Assembly: GCF_000255295.1 (NCBI RefSeq)
Contig: NC_017030.1
Coordinates: 9,336,328 to 9,400,327 of the forward strand
Origin: Corallococcus coralloides DSM 2259
GTDB taxonomy: Bacteria > Myxococcota > Myxococcia > Myxococcales > Myxococcaceae
Direction: 5' to 3'
Length of the DNA: 64,000 nucleotides
Under the pieces are notes generated by a model, which saw only the letters and a program-made list of their open reading frames with translations, ran no database searches and was not told where the DNA came from. This document shows, piece by piece, positions 7,891-17,166 of the stretch. A program made the position numbers and the translations under genes. How positions within the stretch are numbered: position 1 is the first letter of the stretch; the number at the start of each line of letters is the position of its first letter.

Positions 7891-9269
7891 TACGGAGCAG
7901 CACCAGGCACAGCGGCCGGCGACTTGAGGCCGGCGAGCTTCTTCTCCAGCGACTCCACCTGACGCGGGGACACCTGCGCGGCGGGCAGCGTCTTCGCGAA
8001 GGTCAGCGCCTCCTCCAGCGTCTTCACCGCGCCCGCGGTGTCCTTGCGCGCGACCTGGATGTCCGCGCGGCCGGAGAGCACGGACAGCCGCCGTGCTCCC
8101 TGCACCCGCGCCAGCGCCCGGTCATTCGCGGCGAGCGCATCATCCAGCCGGCCCGACAGGCGATACAGCGTCGCGAGCCGCGCGGGCGGGTTGTAGTCCT
8201 GCGGCAGGTCCTTCTCGCTCTGCTCCAGCGCGGGGATGGCCCGCTGCGGCTGCTCCAGCGTCATCGCCGCGAGCATGCGGTGCGAGTCGAACACGCTGCG
8301 CGCCTCGGGGTTCGGCGCCTTCGCGGCCTCGCCCTCCAGGAACGTCAGCCACTCCTGGGCCACCTGCTTCGCGCCCGCGGTGTCCTTGTCCTGCTTGCGC
8401 GCCTCCACCAGCACCTCGTACAGGCCGGAGCGGTCATCCGCCTCCATGTCGATGGCCGGCGGCGCGAGCACGTCGCGCGCCTTCGCCTCCAGCGCGTGCC
8501 GCAGGTCCGCGGCCTCGGGCGAGCCTTCCGGGATGGCCAGCGCGCAGCTGAGGCCATTGAGGACGCCGTTGGCCAGGTTGAGCGAGCGAGGCACCTTCGG
8601 CAGCTCCGCCACCGCCTTCTGCGCGCAGGGCACGTACTGCTTCGCTCCGTACTGCGCCATCAGCAGCGACTCCAGCGCGCGGCCCCGGCGGGACCAGTCC
8701 GCGGGGGCCTCCGCGAGCGCGAGCGACAGGGCCTCCGCGGCCTCCGCGGGCTTGCGCTCTCCGTAGAGCGCATCACCGCGCGCGAGCAGCGCTTCCGCGC
8801 CGGTGGCACCGCCCTGGTAGGCGCGCTCGCCGTCCTCGAAGAGGCGCTCCAGCTGCGGCACCGTCGCGCTGCCGGCGAAGCGCAGCAGGGCCTTCTCCTC
8901 GCGCGGGTCGATGATGAAGAAGGTGGGCCAGAACTCCACCGGGTACTTCTCCTGGAACGTCGCGTTCTGGGTCAGGTCGGTGTTGAGCTCCAGCCACACG
9001 AAGCGGTCCGCGTGCTTCGCCAGCGCCTTGTCCGTGAAGACGTACGCGCGCATGGAGCGGCAGGTGTGACACCACGGCGCCCAGGTGTCGACGAACAGGG
9101 GCACGCCCTTCGCCTTCGCGTCCGCGAGCGCGCGGGCGTAGTCGTCCGGGATGAAGGGCAGCGGGCCTTCGGCATGGGCCTCGGCGGACGCGGACGCGGG
9201 CGCGTTGGCGTTCGTGGCCGTGCAGGCGATGGACCCCGACAGGAACAGGCAGGCGAGGAGGGAGCGCAT
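7890..9269 (-). CDS. Thioredoxin-fold lipoprotein with TPR repeats
   Basis: The start at 9269 (MRSLLACLFL) gives a 459-residue protein with a lipoprotein signal whose lipidated Cys would be Cys16 (GSIAC). A thioredoxin-like domain follows, with active site WCHTC at 66-70 and a cis-Pro-type WPTFF segment, similar to DsbD-gamma/thiol:disulfide interchange domains. The remaining 300 residues are alpha-helical and fit several tetratricopeptide repeats (for example PPARLATLYRLSGRLDDALA). It is likely a periplasmic or outer-membrane-attached reductase or chaperone for disulfides. A longer frame starting at 9341 would destroy the signal peptide. It is divergent from the dynamin-like GTPase gene. Confidence 0.85.
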   Translation of the reverse strand: MRSLLACLFLSGSIACTATNANAPASASAEAHAEGPLPFIPDDYARALADAKAKGVPLFVDTWAPWCHTCRSMRAYVFTDKALAKHADRFVWLELNTDLTQNATFQEKYPVEFWPTFFIIDPREEKALLRFAGSATVPQLERLFEDGERAYQGGATGAEALLARGDALYGERKPAEAAEALSLALAEAPADWSRRGRALESLLMAQYGAKQYVPCAQKAVAELPKVPRSLNLANGVLNGLSCALAIPEGSPEAADLRHALEAKARDVLAPPAIDMEADDRSGLYEVLVEARKQDKDTAGAKQVAQEWLTFLEGEAAKAPNPEARSVFDSHRMLAAMTLEQPQRAIPALEQSEKDLPQDYNPPARLATLYRLSGRLDDALAANDRALARVQGARRLSVLSGRADIQVARKDTAGAVKTLEEALTFAKTLPAAQVSPRQVESLEKKLAGLKSPAAVPGAAP

Positions 9270-9373
9270 GCGGCGCACCCTATCGCGCCTCTCCAGGGGT
9301 GTCCCCGGTGGACAGAGTGCGCACACTTCGCTGGGCACCACGCGGCGTGCGTGCTGTCCTGCACACGGCCCCT

Positions 9374-11125
9374 ATGCCCATGAAGGACCCTCGCGCCCTG
9401 CGCACCGCCCTCGCGTCCGCCCTGGACGCCCTGCCCGCCTCCGAGCGCTTCCCCGACAGCGGTGACGCCGACGTGGCCCGACGCCTGGCTGAACGCCTGC
9501 GCCGCGACCTGCTGCCGCGCCTCGGCTCTGGCGACGAGGACGCGCCGCTGCTCCTCGTGGCCATCGCCGGCCCCAACAACGTCGGGAAGTCCACGCTCTT
9601 CAACTCGCTGGCGAAGGCGTCCCTGTCCCCCGCGCGTCCCGAGGGCGGACTCACCAAGCAGTGCCTGGCCGCGTCGAATCCGGAGACGTGGACGGGCGCG
9701 CTGAAGGACGTGCTCACCCAGCGCTACGACATCATCCCGGTGGCCGACGGCGCCGTGGCGCCCGTGGATGAGCCCGGCCCCCCGGGCCGGCTGTACCTGG
9801 TGCTGTCGGAGGCCGTACCGCGCGGGCTGCTGGTGATGGACACGCCGGACTTCGACAGCGTGTACCGCGACAACCGCGAGCGGGCCGAGGCGCTGCTCGT
9901 CACGGTGGACGTGCTGGTGTTCGTGGTGAGCCGGCAGACGTACCAGAACGCGGCGCTGGTGGACTTCCTGCGCGCGGCGGTGGGCCACGGCAAGCCGTAC
10001 CTGCTCGTCTACAACGAGGCCACGCGCGAGGACGTGGCGCGCGGCCACCTGGACAAGCTGGCCCAGGACGTGGGCCACCCGCCCATCGCGCGCTACCTGG
10101 CGCCGCACCAACCGGATGTGGAGGCGGGGCTGAAGCCGCTGGCCACCGAAGCGCTGGATGGACGGCCGCCGCTCGCCGCGCTGCTGGGACAGGCGGAACA
10201 TGCGCGCGAGCTGAAGGCGCGGGCGCTGGAGGCGTCGCTGTCGGATGCGCGCTCGGAGCTGGACGCGGTGGCGCGGGCGGCGACCCGCGCGGCCCGCGAG
10301 CCGGAGCGGCTGAGGCAGCGGCTGCGGCACGACCTGCAAGGCATTGGCGCGCAGGCGGCGCTGAAGGCCGTGCCCGCGGATGTGCTGGTGGATGCGTTCC
10401 GCGACGAACTGGATGCGCGCAGCACCTTCCACCGGTTCGTGCGGTTGCCGTTCCGAGGGCTGGCCACGGCGCTCACGTTCGTGAGCCGCAAGGTGCGTGA
10501 GTCCTTCACCGGACCCCAGCCGCATGAGGCGCTGCCCACGCAGGCGGTGGATGACTCGCTGAAGGACGGGCTGCGCAGGCTGGTGGACGCCTTCGCGCCG
10601 GAGGTGGCCGCGTGGCGAGGGGACGCGGAGACGCGCGAGAAGCTGGCGCAGGCCTTCGGGCCCGCGATGCTCGGCCGGCTGGATGCGCCGCTGGATCTGG
10701 GCGCGCTGCACGCGCACGCGGCGGACCGGGCCACGCTGTATGACTTCTGCCGCCAGTTGGTGGGCAGCGAGCTGCAGGGCGGCATGCGCGAGGAGCTGCT
10801 CCAGGCGCTCACCACGCTGGTGTACTCGGTGCCGTCCGGCGCGGCGGCGGTGGTGACGGTGGCCACTGGCGGCCTGGGCCATGACGCGGTGGTGTGGGCG
10901 GGGACGCTCCTGTCCACGCCGCTCCTGGAGCGCTTCGTGGACCTGCTGGGCGCCCAGGTGCGCGCGACGGTGACGCGCAAGTGGGCGGACGCACACGGAG
11001 CCACGCTGGCGCAGGCCATGGAGACGCGCTTCTTCGCGGAGCTGTTGTCCCACCTGGACGCCCAGGCGGACGGCTGGCTGCGCACCGCCACCACCCTGGA
11101 GACGGCACGGCGGGCGGCGGAGTAG
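9374..11125 (+). CDS. Dynamin-like/50S-type GTPase
   Basis: The likely start is the ATG at 9374 (or the one at 9380), since the longer frame overlaps the divergent gene. The product is about 583 residues. It has a P-loop GPNNVGKS (66-73), a switch I Thr region (GGLTKQCL), DTPDF as G3 (156-160) and a degenerate G4 (LVYNEAT in place of NKxD). The C-terminal half is helical, rich in Arg/Ala/Leu, with a moderately hydrophobic stretch near VPSGAAAVVTVATGG that may contact membrane. This fits bacterial dynamin-like proteins that remodel or tether membranes. A paralogous gene occurs at 39147-40928. The DAC-like gene follows on the same strand. Confidence 0.8.
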   Translation: MPMKDPRALRTALASALDALPASERFPDSGDADVARRLAERLRRDLLPRLGSGDEDAPLLLVAIAGPNNVGKSTLFNSLAKASLSPARPEGGLTKQCLAASNPETWTGALKDVLTQRYDIIPVADGAVAPVDEPGPPGRLYLVLSEAVPRGLLVMDTPDFDSVYRDNRERAEALLVTVDVLVFVVSRQTYQNAALVDFLRAAVGHGKPYLLVYNEATREDVARGHLDKLAQDVGHPPIARYLAPHQPDVEAGLKPLATEALDGRPPLAALLGQAEHARELKARALEASLSDARSELDAVARAATRAAREPERLRQRLRHDLQGIGAQAALKAVPADVLVDAFRDELDARSTFHRFVRLPFRGLATALTFVSRKVRESFTGPQPHEALPTQAVDDSLKDGLRRLVDAFAPEVAAWRGDAETREKLAQAFGPAMLGRLDAPLDLGALHAHAADRATLYDFCRQLVGSELQGGMREELLQALTTLVYSVPSGAAAVVTVATGGLGHDAVVWAGTLLSTPLLERFVDLLGAQVRATVTRKWADAHGATLAQAMETRFFAELLSHLDAQADGWLRTATTLETARRAAE

Positions 11126-11158
11126 GCGGCCGGTTCCTGACAGGGTCCCGCCTCCGGG

Positions 11159-12277
11159 ATGAAGGCGAGACTTCGTGCCTCATCGCCACCAATGCGCCAT
11201 GCTGGGTCCGCCATGACCGGTCCGGGCCCGGAGGCGGGTTCTCCTCTCATCCTGTCGTTCCGTCACCTGCTGACCGAGTCCGTCAGTGCGTTCCTCGACG
11301 AGGCGGACATGACGTGTCCGCAGACGGCGGATGCGCTCAGCGAGCTGCTGGTGACGCTGTCGCGCTACCGCGAGGAGGGCGCGCTGCTGTTCCCCACCGC
11401 GTTCCTGGGTGACGACCTGGGCGCGATGATGGAGCTGCTGGGCGGGCACGACCCGATTCCCCTGGGCTCGGGGCCGCGCAACCGCGCCACCATCCAGCGG
11501 GCGCTCAAGCAGTGCGCGCCGCTGGGACAGGGGCGCTGGTGGGCGCTGTACCTGCTGCGTGACTCCGCGGGCCTCACCTACGGCATCTTCCGGACGGATC
11601 CGTTCCCCCTGGCGGAGACGCCGCTGGAGCGCCTGCGGCACGCGCCGGACCGGGGCGCCCGCGTGGTGGGCGTGTTGCAGCTGGCGGACAACATCATCGA
11701 GCTGCGCGGAGGCGGCGGGCTGTGCCGGCACGTGTACCTGTCCGGCGCGCGCATCGACCTGGAGCCGCCCTCCGTGGTGCTGGACGCGCTGGCGAGCGCG
11801 GTGACCGAGCAGGTCCTGCCCTCCAGCCGCGAGCACGCGCGGGGCTTCTTCCGGCGGGTGCTGTTCGAGGTGATGCAGTCCTCGCACGGCACGCTGGTGG
11901 CGGTGTTGCCCCGCGAGCGCGCGGGTTCGGCGCTGTTCGTGGACGGCATCCTGTTGCCCCGGCCCATGGACGTGGTGGCGATGCTGGACCGGCACCACGC
12001 GACCCAGGATGACAGCGCGGCGTCAGCGGTACGGGCGGCCGCGCAGCTCTTGCGCGGCATGATGGCCACCGACGGCATCACCGTGCTGCGCGCGGACGGG
12101 TGCATCCTCGGGTACAACGTCTTCGTGCGTCACCCGGAGACCCTGGCGCGGCAGCCGGGCTTCTTCGGTGGAGCTCGGCGGCGGACCTTCGAGGTGCTGT
12201 GCGCGGCCCTGGGCACCGAACTCGCCGCGGCGTTCATCCGCTCGCAGGACGGGGACGTCGCGTGCCGTCGCGTGTGA
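11159..12277 (+). CDS. Putative DisA_N/DAC-like domain protein, function unknown
   Basis: The frame codes for up to 372 residues; an ATG at 11213 (MTGPGPEAG) would give 354, and no ribosome binding site decides between them. The last 100 residues resemble diadenylate cyclase-type domains: DGITVLRADGCILGYNVFV corresponds to the DGA strand, and GGARRRTFEVLCAALGTELAA to the GTRHR helix of DisA/CdaA. The canonical DGA and RHR residues are changed (DGC, ARRR), so it is probably a DAC-like sensor or nucleotide-binding domain rather than a c-di-AMP cyclase. The N-terminal 250 residues are unrecognised. It starts 33 nt after the dynamin-like GTPase gene, so both may form a unit. Confidence 0.6.
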   Translation: MKARLRASSPPMRHAGSAMTGPGPEAGSPLILSFRHLLTESVSAFLDEADMTCPQTADALSELLVTLSRYREEGALLFPTAFLGDDLGAMMELLGGHDPIPLGSGPRNRATIQRALKQCAPLGQGRWWALYLLRDSAGLTYGIFRTDPFPLAETPLERLRHAPDRGARVVGVLQLADNIIELRGGGGLCRHVYLSGARIDLEPPSVVLDALASAVTEQVLPSSREHARGFFRRVLFEVMQSSHGTLVAVLPRERAGSALFVDGILLPRPMDVVAMLDRHHATQDDSAASAVRAAAQLLRGMMATDGITVLRADGCILGYNVFVRHPETLARQPGFFGGARRRTFEVLCAALGTELAAAFIRSQDGDVACRRV

Positions 12278-12418
12278 CGGTTTCCTGTTTTGCACGCTGT
12301 CCGGATTGATTGCGTCCCTGAGGGATGGAGGACCCTGGAGGTCGCATTCGGGCACAGGGACTCGGGACGTGGGCGGAAGGTTGAGAACCTCAACTTAATC
12401 TGTAAGGCTGCGCCCGTT

Positions 12419-14524
12419 TTGCGCACAGCTCCCCTCCCCCTCCGCGCGGTTGCCGCGCTGTCCCTGCTCGCCGTGTGCCTCGCGAGCGCGCCTGCCGTGG
12501 CGCAGAAGCTGCCGGATGTAGTGGTGGACGGGCCGCCCTCAGCGCCCTCTCCGGTCAACGATGTCGGCACGGGGATCTGCATGGCGTCCAGCGTGTGGAC
12601 AAGGCCTGCGGTGGACTTCCCCACGAGCCAGACGAACTACACCGAGAACCTGAACATCTACATGGAGGAGAACAGCGCGACGCGCATGACCTCCGTGCTG
12701 CGCTCCGCGTTCGACCTGTCGAACAACCTGAATGACGGTCGCATCCTGAGCTACGGCGACTTCGTCAATGTGGTCTCGGGCTGCGCCCAGGGTGGCTGTC
12801 CCTTCCACTACAACGACTCGACCACCCGATTCGTCTCTCGCTTTCGCGGCTACCTGAACGTCACCCCGGCCATGGTCGGCCGCCTCCTGCACTTCGGATT
12901 CTATGCCGACGACGCCATCAGTCTTGTGCTGTTCGACAAGGCCAACAGGCGTTACGACATCGTCATCCGACCGCCGGAAATTGGGGCGCCGACACGACGC
13001 ACCACCAACTCCGTCACCTTCACCCAGTCCGGGCTCTATCCCATCGAGCTGCTCTACGTGCAGATCGTGGAGCACTCCGCACTGGAGTTCGCCGTCCTGG
13101 ATGGGGCATTCACGGACTTCGACCGCCCGGCGAATCAAGTTCCAGTCGTCCCGCTCAACACCTCCGGCTTCACACTGGTCCAGCCCGCGCAGCTGTTCCA
13201 GACCGAAACCGGCCGGCCATCGTTCCCGGACAACCTGGACCAGTGCGTCCAGTGCAACCGGCTGTTCGCGAACCAGGCCGGCAATGGCAGTTGCGGCTCG
13301 TCCTACTACTGCAACTCCGCTGCGCTCTGCGCACCCTGTGACACGAACCTCCTTTGCGGTGACACGTGCTCGCCGTGCGGTCCTACCGCGCCCATCTGCG
13401 CGGAGGTCAGCGGCCAGTTCACCTGTGTCCAGTGCACCCAGAACAGCGACTGTCAGACGGGCCGCTGCGACACCACCACCAACGTCTGCACCGGCTGTGT
13501 CCGCGACTCCGACTGCGGCTCCGGCCAGGTCTGCGACGAGCCGAACTTCACCTGCGTCCAGTGCACCTCCGACGCGGAGTGCCCCGGCAGCCAGGTCTGC
13601 GACCTCACCGCGAACACCTGCGTCGAGTGCAACGAAGACACCCAATGCGACCGTGGCGAGTCGTGCTCCAACCACGTTTGCACGCCCTGCAACACCAATG
13701 ACTCCTGCGCCGGCAACTCCTGCAACTGCTGCCCCAATGGCACCCAGTGCGCCGCGCCCACTCCCGGCGCTCCGCCCTCCTGCGTCGAGTGCACCACCGA
13801 CAGCCAGTGCTCCAACGGCCAGCGCTGCGACACCCTGAACAGCGCCTGCGTCGACAGCATCGCCGAGTGCAACACCTCCGACCGCTGCGGCCCCGGCTGC
13901 TCCAAGTGCCCCGGTGAGCGCCCCTTCTGTCTCGACGGCGAGGTCTGCGTCCAGTGCCGCAACGACCTGGAATGCGGCGACGGCCAGACCTGTGTCAGCG
14001 GTGAATGCAGCTCCTGCACCACCGACAACCGCTGCGGTCCCCGCTGCGACTCGTGCGGCGGAGACACCCCGTTCTGCCTCTCCGACGGCACCGTGCAGAA
14101 CAGCGTGTGCGTGGGCTGCGTCAATGACTCCGACTGCGGCAGCGGCACCTGCGACCCCACCACCCGCACCTGCTCCAACACCGGCGCCTGCGCCGTGACG
14201 TGCGCGGAAGGCACCGTGTGCGACGGCTCCACCTGCGTCGAGTGCTTCGCCGATGCCCACTGCCCCTGCGGCGGCACCTGCGACCTCACTTCCAACACCT
14301 GCCTTGAAACCTGCGCCGACAGCGGCGACTGCCTGGGCGTCGAGTTCTGCTCCGCCGAAACCCAGCAGTGCGAACGCGGCCGCCGCAAACCCGGCACTGA
14401 ACCCCAGGGCGGCGCCTTCTGCTGCGGCACCACCGCCGAGGGCACCCCCACCGGCAGCACCGCCATGCTGGTCACCCTCGCCCTGGGCTTCCTCTTCCTG
14501 CGCTCCACCCGCCGCGTCCGATGA
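12419..14524 (+). CDS. traA: TraA, cell-surface receptor for outer membrane exchange
   Basis: The frame is open from 12290. A TTG at 12419, behind TAAGG, places a signal peptide (AVAALSLLAVCLASAPAVAQ) at the N-terminus and gives about 701 residues. A PA14-like domain follows (about residues 60-250, with LHFGFYADDAISLVLFDK and SGLYPIELLYVQ). Then comes a stalk of about 370 residues with dozens of Cys in repeats of the type C-x2-C-x4-5-C-x4-G-x2-C. The C-terminal sorting tail has Cys-Cys (FCCGTT), a hydrophobic helix and a basic end (RSTRRVR), i.e. MYXO-CTERM. In Myxococcus xanthus TraA, the polymorphic PA14-like domain decides which cells recognise each other and exchange outer-membrane lipids and lipoproteins. 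The stop codon overlaps the traB start (ATGA). Confidence 0.9.
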   Translation: MRTAPLPLRAVAALSLLAVCLASAPAVAQKLPDVVVDGPPSAPSPVNDVGTGICMASSVWTRPAVDFPTSQTNYTENLNIYMEENSATRMTSVLRSAFDLSNNLNDGRILSYGDFVNVVSGCAQGGCPFHYNDSTTRFVSRFRGYLNVTPAMVGRLLHFGFYADDAISLVLFDKANRRYDIVIRPPEIGAPTRRTTNSVTFTQSGLYPIELLYVQIVEHSALEFAVLDGAFTDFDRPANQVPVVPLNTSGFTLVQPAQLFQTETGRPSFPDNLDQCVQCNRLFANQAGNGSCGSSYYCNSAALCAPCDTNLLCGDTCSPCGPTAPICAEVSGQFTCVQCTQNSDCQTGRCDTTTNVCTGCVRDSDCGSGQVCDEPNFTCVQCTSDAECPGSQVCDLTANTCVECNEDTQCDRGESCSNHVCTPCNTNDSCAGNSCNCCPNGTQCAAPTPGAPPSCVECTTDSQCSNGQRCDTLNSACVDSIAECNTSDRCGPGCSKCPGERPFCLDGEVCVQCRNDLECGDGQTCVSGECSSCTTDNRCGPRCDSCGGDTPFCLSDGTVQNSVCVGCVNDSDCGSGTCDPTTRTCSNTGACAVTCAEGTVCDGSTCVECFADAHCPCGGTCDLTSNTCLETCADSGDCLGVEFCSAETQQCERGRRKPGTEPQGGAFCCGTTAEGTPTGSTAMLVTLALGFLFLRSTRRVR

Positions 14525-16149
14525 AGCCCTCCCGCACGCCGCTCCTCCCGCTGCTGCTGGCCCTCGCGCTGTCCACCGCCGCCCACGCCGCGCCGGATGC
14601 GCGCTTCAACATCCAGGTCTTCCGCCCGTCCGGCGCGCCGCAGGACCTGGTGATGGTCACCCAGTCCCGGCCCCTGTCCCACCTGTCCGTCTCCGCCGGG
14701 CCCTACTTCAGCTACTCCCTCAACCCGCTCTCGCTCGTCCCCAAGGACGGTGACCTGGGCTCCATCAGCCTCGTGGGCAACCGGCTCCAGCTGGATGTCA
14801 TGGCCACCGTCGGCCTCTTCGACTGGTTCGAGGTCGGCGTGGACATGCCGCTCGTGCTCCTGCAGGGCGGCCAGAACCTGGAGGTCATCGGCACCGAAGG
14901 ACCCGTGGAGAGCTTCGCCCTGGGCGACCTGCGCCTCATGGGCAAGGTGGCCATCCCCGGCTTCCGCCGCTCCGCGGAGGGCCACGGCTGGGGCGCCTCG
15001 CTCACGCTCAACGTCAGCTTCCCCACCGGCGTGCAGGAGGCCTTCGCGGGCGACGGCGAGCTCACCTGGGCGCCGGGCCTGGTGCTCGACTACCGCTTCG
15101 AGTCCGGCATCCTCCTCGCCTTCAACGGCGGCTTCTGGAAGCGGCCGGACGTCATCTTCAGTGGCGTGCAGCTGGGAGACATGGCGCCGTTCGGCCTGGG
15201 CACGGAGGTGCCCCTCCTGCGCGGCAGCGGCGTCACCGCGCTCGGCATGGTGAATGGCGCGTTCGGCCTCAAGAAGGCTCCGGGCCAGGAGCGGCAGATT
15301 CCCGCGGAGCTGCTCATCGGCCTGCGCTGGTACAGCTCGCTGGGCCTCACCTTCACCTTCGGCGGCGGCCTGGGCTGCGGCTGCTCGCTGGCGTCGCCGA
15401 ACCTGAGCTTCTTCACGTCCATCCTCTGGGTACCCGCCAAGACGCGCGAGTGGGAGGCCATCGAGCGCTTCAAGGAGCCGCCCGAGCCGCCCCCGCCGCC
15501 CGTGGACCCCGACTTCGACGGCGTCATCGGTGAGCGCGACCGCTGCCCCGACCTCGCGGGCCCGGTGGAGAACAGCGGCTGCCCGGACACCGACGCGGAC
15601 TCCGACGGCGTGGTGGACCGCATCGACAAGTGCCCGGACGTTCCGCAGGGCAAGCGCGGCCGTGACGGCTGTCCGCTCGCGCGCACGTCGGGGAACAAGA
15701 TCGTCATCCTGGAGCAGGTGAACTTCGCCACCGACCAGGACGTCATCCTCTCCGAGTCCTACCCGGTGCTGGAGGAGGTCGCGCGGGTGATGGAGGAGAA
15801 CCCGAAGATGGACCGCATCCTCATCGAGGGTCACACCGACTCGCGCGCCAGCGACCAGTACAACCTGGACCTGTCCAAGCGCCGCGCCGCCAGCGTGAAG
15901 CGCTTCCTCATCGAGACCGGCGTCGCCGCGGAGCGCGTGTGCTCGCAGGGCTACGGGCGCAGCATGCCCCTGGCCGACAACGCCACGGAGGAGGGCATGG
16001 CCCTCAACCGCCGCGTGGAGTTCACCATCCAGCCGCCTGTCGACGGTCCCCGCCCGCCCTGCCCGGATGACGTGGAGGCCGCGTCCAAGAAGAAGGGCGG
16101 CAAGCGCCCCGCGCCGAAGTCCCCGGCCCCGCCGAAGAAGAAGCCGTAG
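14521..16149 (+). CDS. traB: TraB, OmpA-family partner of TraA
   Basis: This 542-residue protein begins with a signal peptide cleaved after AAHA (about residue 23). Residues 24-310 are a predicted outer-membrane beta-barrel or beta-rich domain. Residues about 328-385 carry thrombospondin type 3-like Ca-binding repeats (DPDFDGVIGERDRCPD, DTDADSDGVVDRIDKCPD). Residues about 391-500 form an OmpA C-terminal peptidoglycan-binding domain (ILIEGHTDSRASDQYNLDLS, RRVEF). A Lys/Pro-rich tail ends the protein. In M. xanthus, TraB is needed together with TraA for outer membrane exchange. The ATGA overlap with traA argues for translational coupling and a stoichiometric complex. Confidence 0.92.
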   Translation: MKPSRTPLLPLLLALALSTAAHAAPDARFNIQVFRPSGAPQDLVMVTQSRPLSHLSVSAGPYFSYSLNPLSLVPKDGDLGSISLVGNRLQLDVMATVGLFDWFEVGVDMPLVLLQGGQNLEVIGTEGPVESFALGDLRLMGKVAIPGFRRSAEGHGWGASLTLNVSFPTGVQEAFAGDGELTWAPGLVLDYRFESGILLAFNGGFWKRPDVIFSGVQLGDMAPFGLGTEVPLLRGSGVTALGMVNGAFGLKKAPGQERQIPAELLIGLRWYSSLGLTFTFGGGLGCGCSLASPNLSFFTSILWVPAKTREWEAIERFKEPPEPPPPPVDPDFDGVIGERDRCPDLAGPVENSGCPDTDADSDGVVDRIDKCPDVPQGKRGRDGCPLARTSGNKIVILEQVNFATDQDVILSESYPVLEEVARVMEENPKMDRILIEGHTDSRASDQYNLDLSKRRAASVKRFLIETGVAAERVCSQGYGRSMPLADNATEEGMALNRRVEFTIQPPVDGPRPPCPDDVEAASKKKGGKRPAPKSPAPPKKKP

Positions 16150-16210
16150 AGGCCCCGGCGCCTCGGGGTCCGCCGCTCCTGTGCGGCGGGCCCGGTGTCG
16201 AACCGGCGGG
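16150..16210. terminator. Two hairpins between the convergent traB and BIG2 lipoprotein genes
   Basis: Two GC-rich stem-loops fill this gap: CCCCG-6 nt-CGGGG at 16153-16168 (extendable by a G-C and a G-T pair) and CCGCCGC-6 nt-GCGGCGG at 16170-16189. No T tract follows on either strand, so termination is inferred from position between convergent genes. Confidence 0.45.
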
Positions 16211-17062
16211 CTACTCGACGATGAAGTCCGCGGCCGTGCGGCGGCGGCCGGCCACCACCGACACCACCGCGCGGCCCTTGCCCACGGCCGTCACGCGGCC
16301 ATCGGGCGACACCGTCACCACGGCGGTGTTGGAGCTGAACCACTCCAGCGGCACCTTCTCCAACGCCACGCCATTGCGGTTGTACGCGCGCGCCTGGACC
16401 ATCACCGACTGGCCCTTCTTCTTGAAGGTGTACGAGGTGAGGTTCAGCCCCAGGCGCGCGAAGTCCGGCGGCACCACCTGCACGGCGATGGCGCGGTGCA
16501 GGTGCCCCAGCGTCGCGGTGACGGTGGCCACGCCGGCGGACGCGGCGATGAGCTCGCCGTTCTCCACGCGCGCCACGGCCTCGTTGCTGGAGCGGAAGTC
16601 GGGCGTCGCGTCCGCGATGACGTGGCCCGCTTCATTGCGCGCCACCACGCGCATCTTGATGGTGCGCCCCACCTCCACGAAGTCCGCGCCCGGCGCGCGC
16701 ACGTCCAGCGACGCGAGGATGGTGAGGTCCAACGGCAGCGCCGCCTTCGCGCGTCCGCCCTGCACGCCGATGATGGTCTTCCCGGACTTGCGCGCCACCA
16801 CCGTGCCGTCCTCCAGCACGGAGGCCACCTCCGGCGCGGAGCTGGTCCAGCGCAGGCGCGTGTCCATCATCTTGCGCCCGTCCGCGTCCAATACCGTGTA
16901 GCTGAGCGGCAGGTTCTGCCCCTGCGTGCGCAGGTAGCGCAGCTCGGGCGGCTCCAGGGTGATGGTCGTGGGCGACGGTCCACACGCGCCGAGCACCCCC
17001 AGCGCGAGGAAACCCAATAGGGAAAAGGAAGCAGGACGTGACGTCTTCACGAAGGCAGGCAC
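16211..17062 (-). CDS. Lipoprotein with bacterial Ig-like (BIG2) repeats
   Basis: The 283-residue protein has a lipoprotein signal with lipobox LGAC (Cys27). Two or three Ig-like group 2 domains follow, each with the typical pattern of SSAPEVASVLEDGTVVARKSG, SSNEAVARVENGELIAASAG and SSNTAVVTVSPDGRVTAVGKG. Such domains are cell-surface or periplasmic beta-sandwiches used in adhesion or as spacers. It converges with traB, so a role near TraAB at the envelope is possible but unproven. The next gene upstream on the same strand is the large kinase, 104 nt away. Confidence 0.85.
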   Translation of the reverse strand: MPAFVKTSRPASFSLLGFLALGVLGACGPSPTTITLEPPELRYLRTQGQNLPLSYTVLDADGRKMMDTRLRWTSSAPEVASVLEDGTVVARKSGKTIIGVQGGRAKAALPLDLTILASLDVRAPGADFVEVGRTIKMRVVARNEAGHVIADATPDFRSSNEAVARVENGELIAASAGVATVTATLGHLHRAIAVQVVPPDFARLGLNLTSYTFKKKGQSVMVQARAYNRNGVALEKVPLEWFSSNTAVVTVSPDGRVTAVGKGRAVVSVVAGRRRTAADFIVE

Positions 17063-17166
17063 GGGGGCAGGCGGGGAATGGCCCAGTCTACCGGCGGATC
17101 ACCCGGAGGGCGTGAAAACCGCGAGCACTCTCGCCGAAGTCCGCGCGCCTGCACGCCTGCTGACGA

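Noticed and set aside
7435-7903. Small repetitive frames on both strands across the tandem repeat
   Set aside because: Their peptides merely translate the DNA repeat, lack ribosome binding sites and overlap real genes.
12290-12418. Use of the far upstream TTG as traA start
   Set aside because: It would put more than 40 non-hydrophobic residues in front of the signal peptide; the TTG at 12419 fits better.
13453-15834. Open frame of about 790 codons antisense to traA/traB
   Set aside because: Composition follows the traAB codon pattern and no start signal or family is visible.
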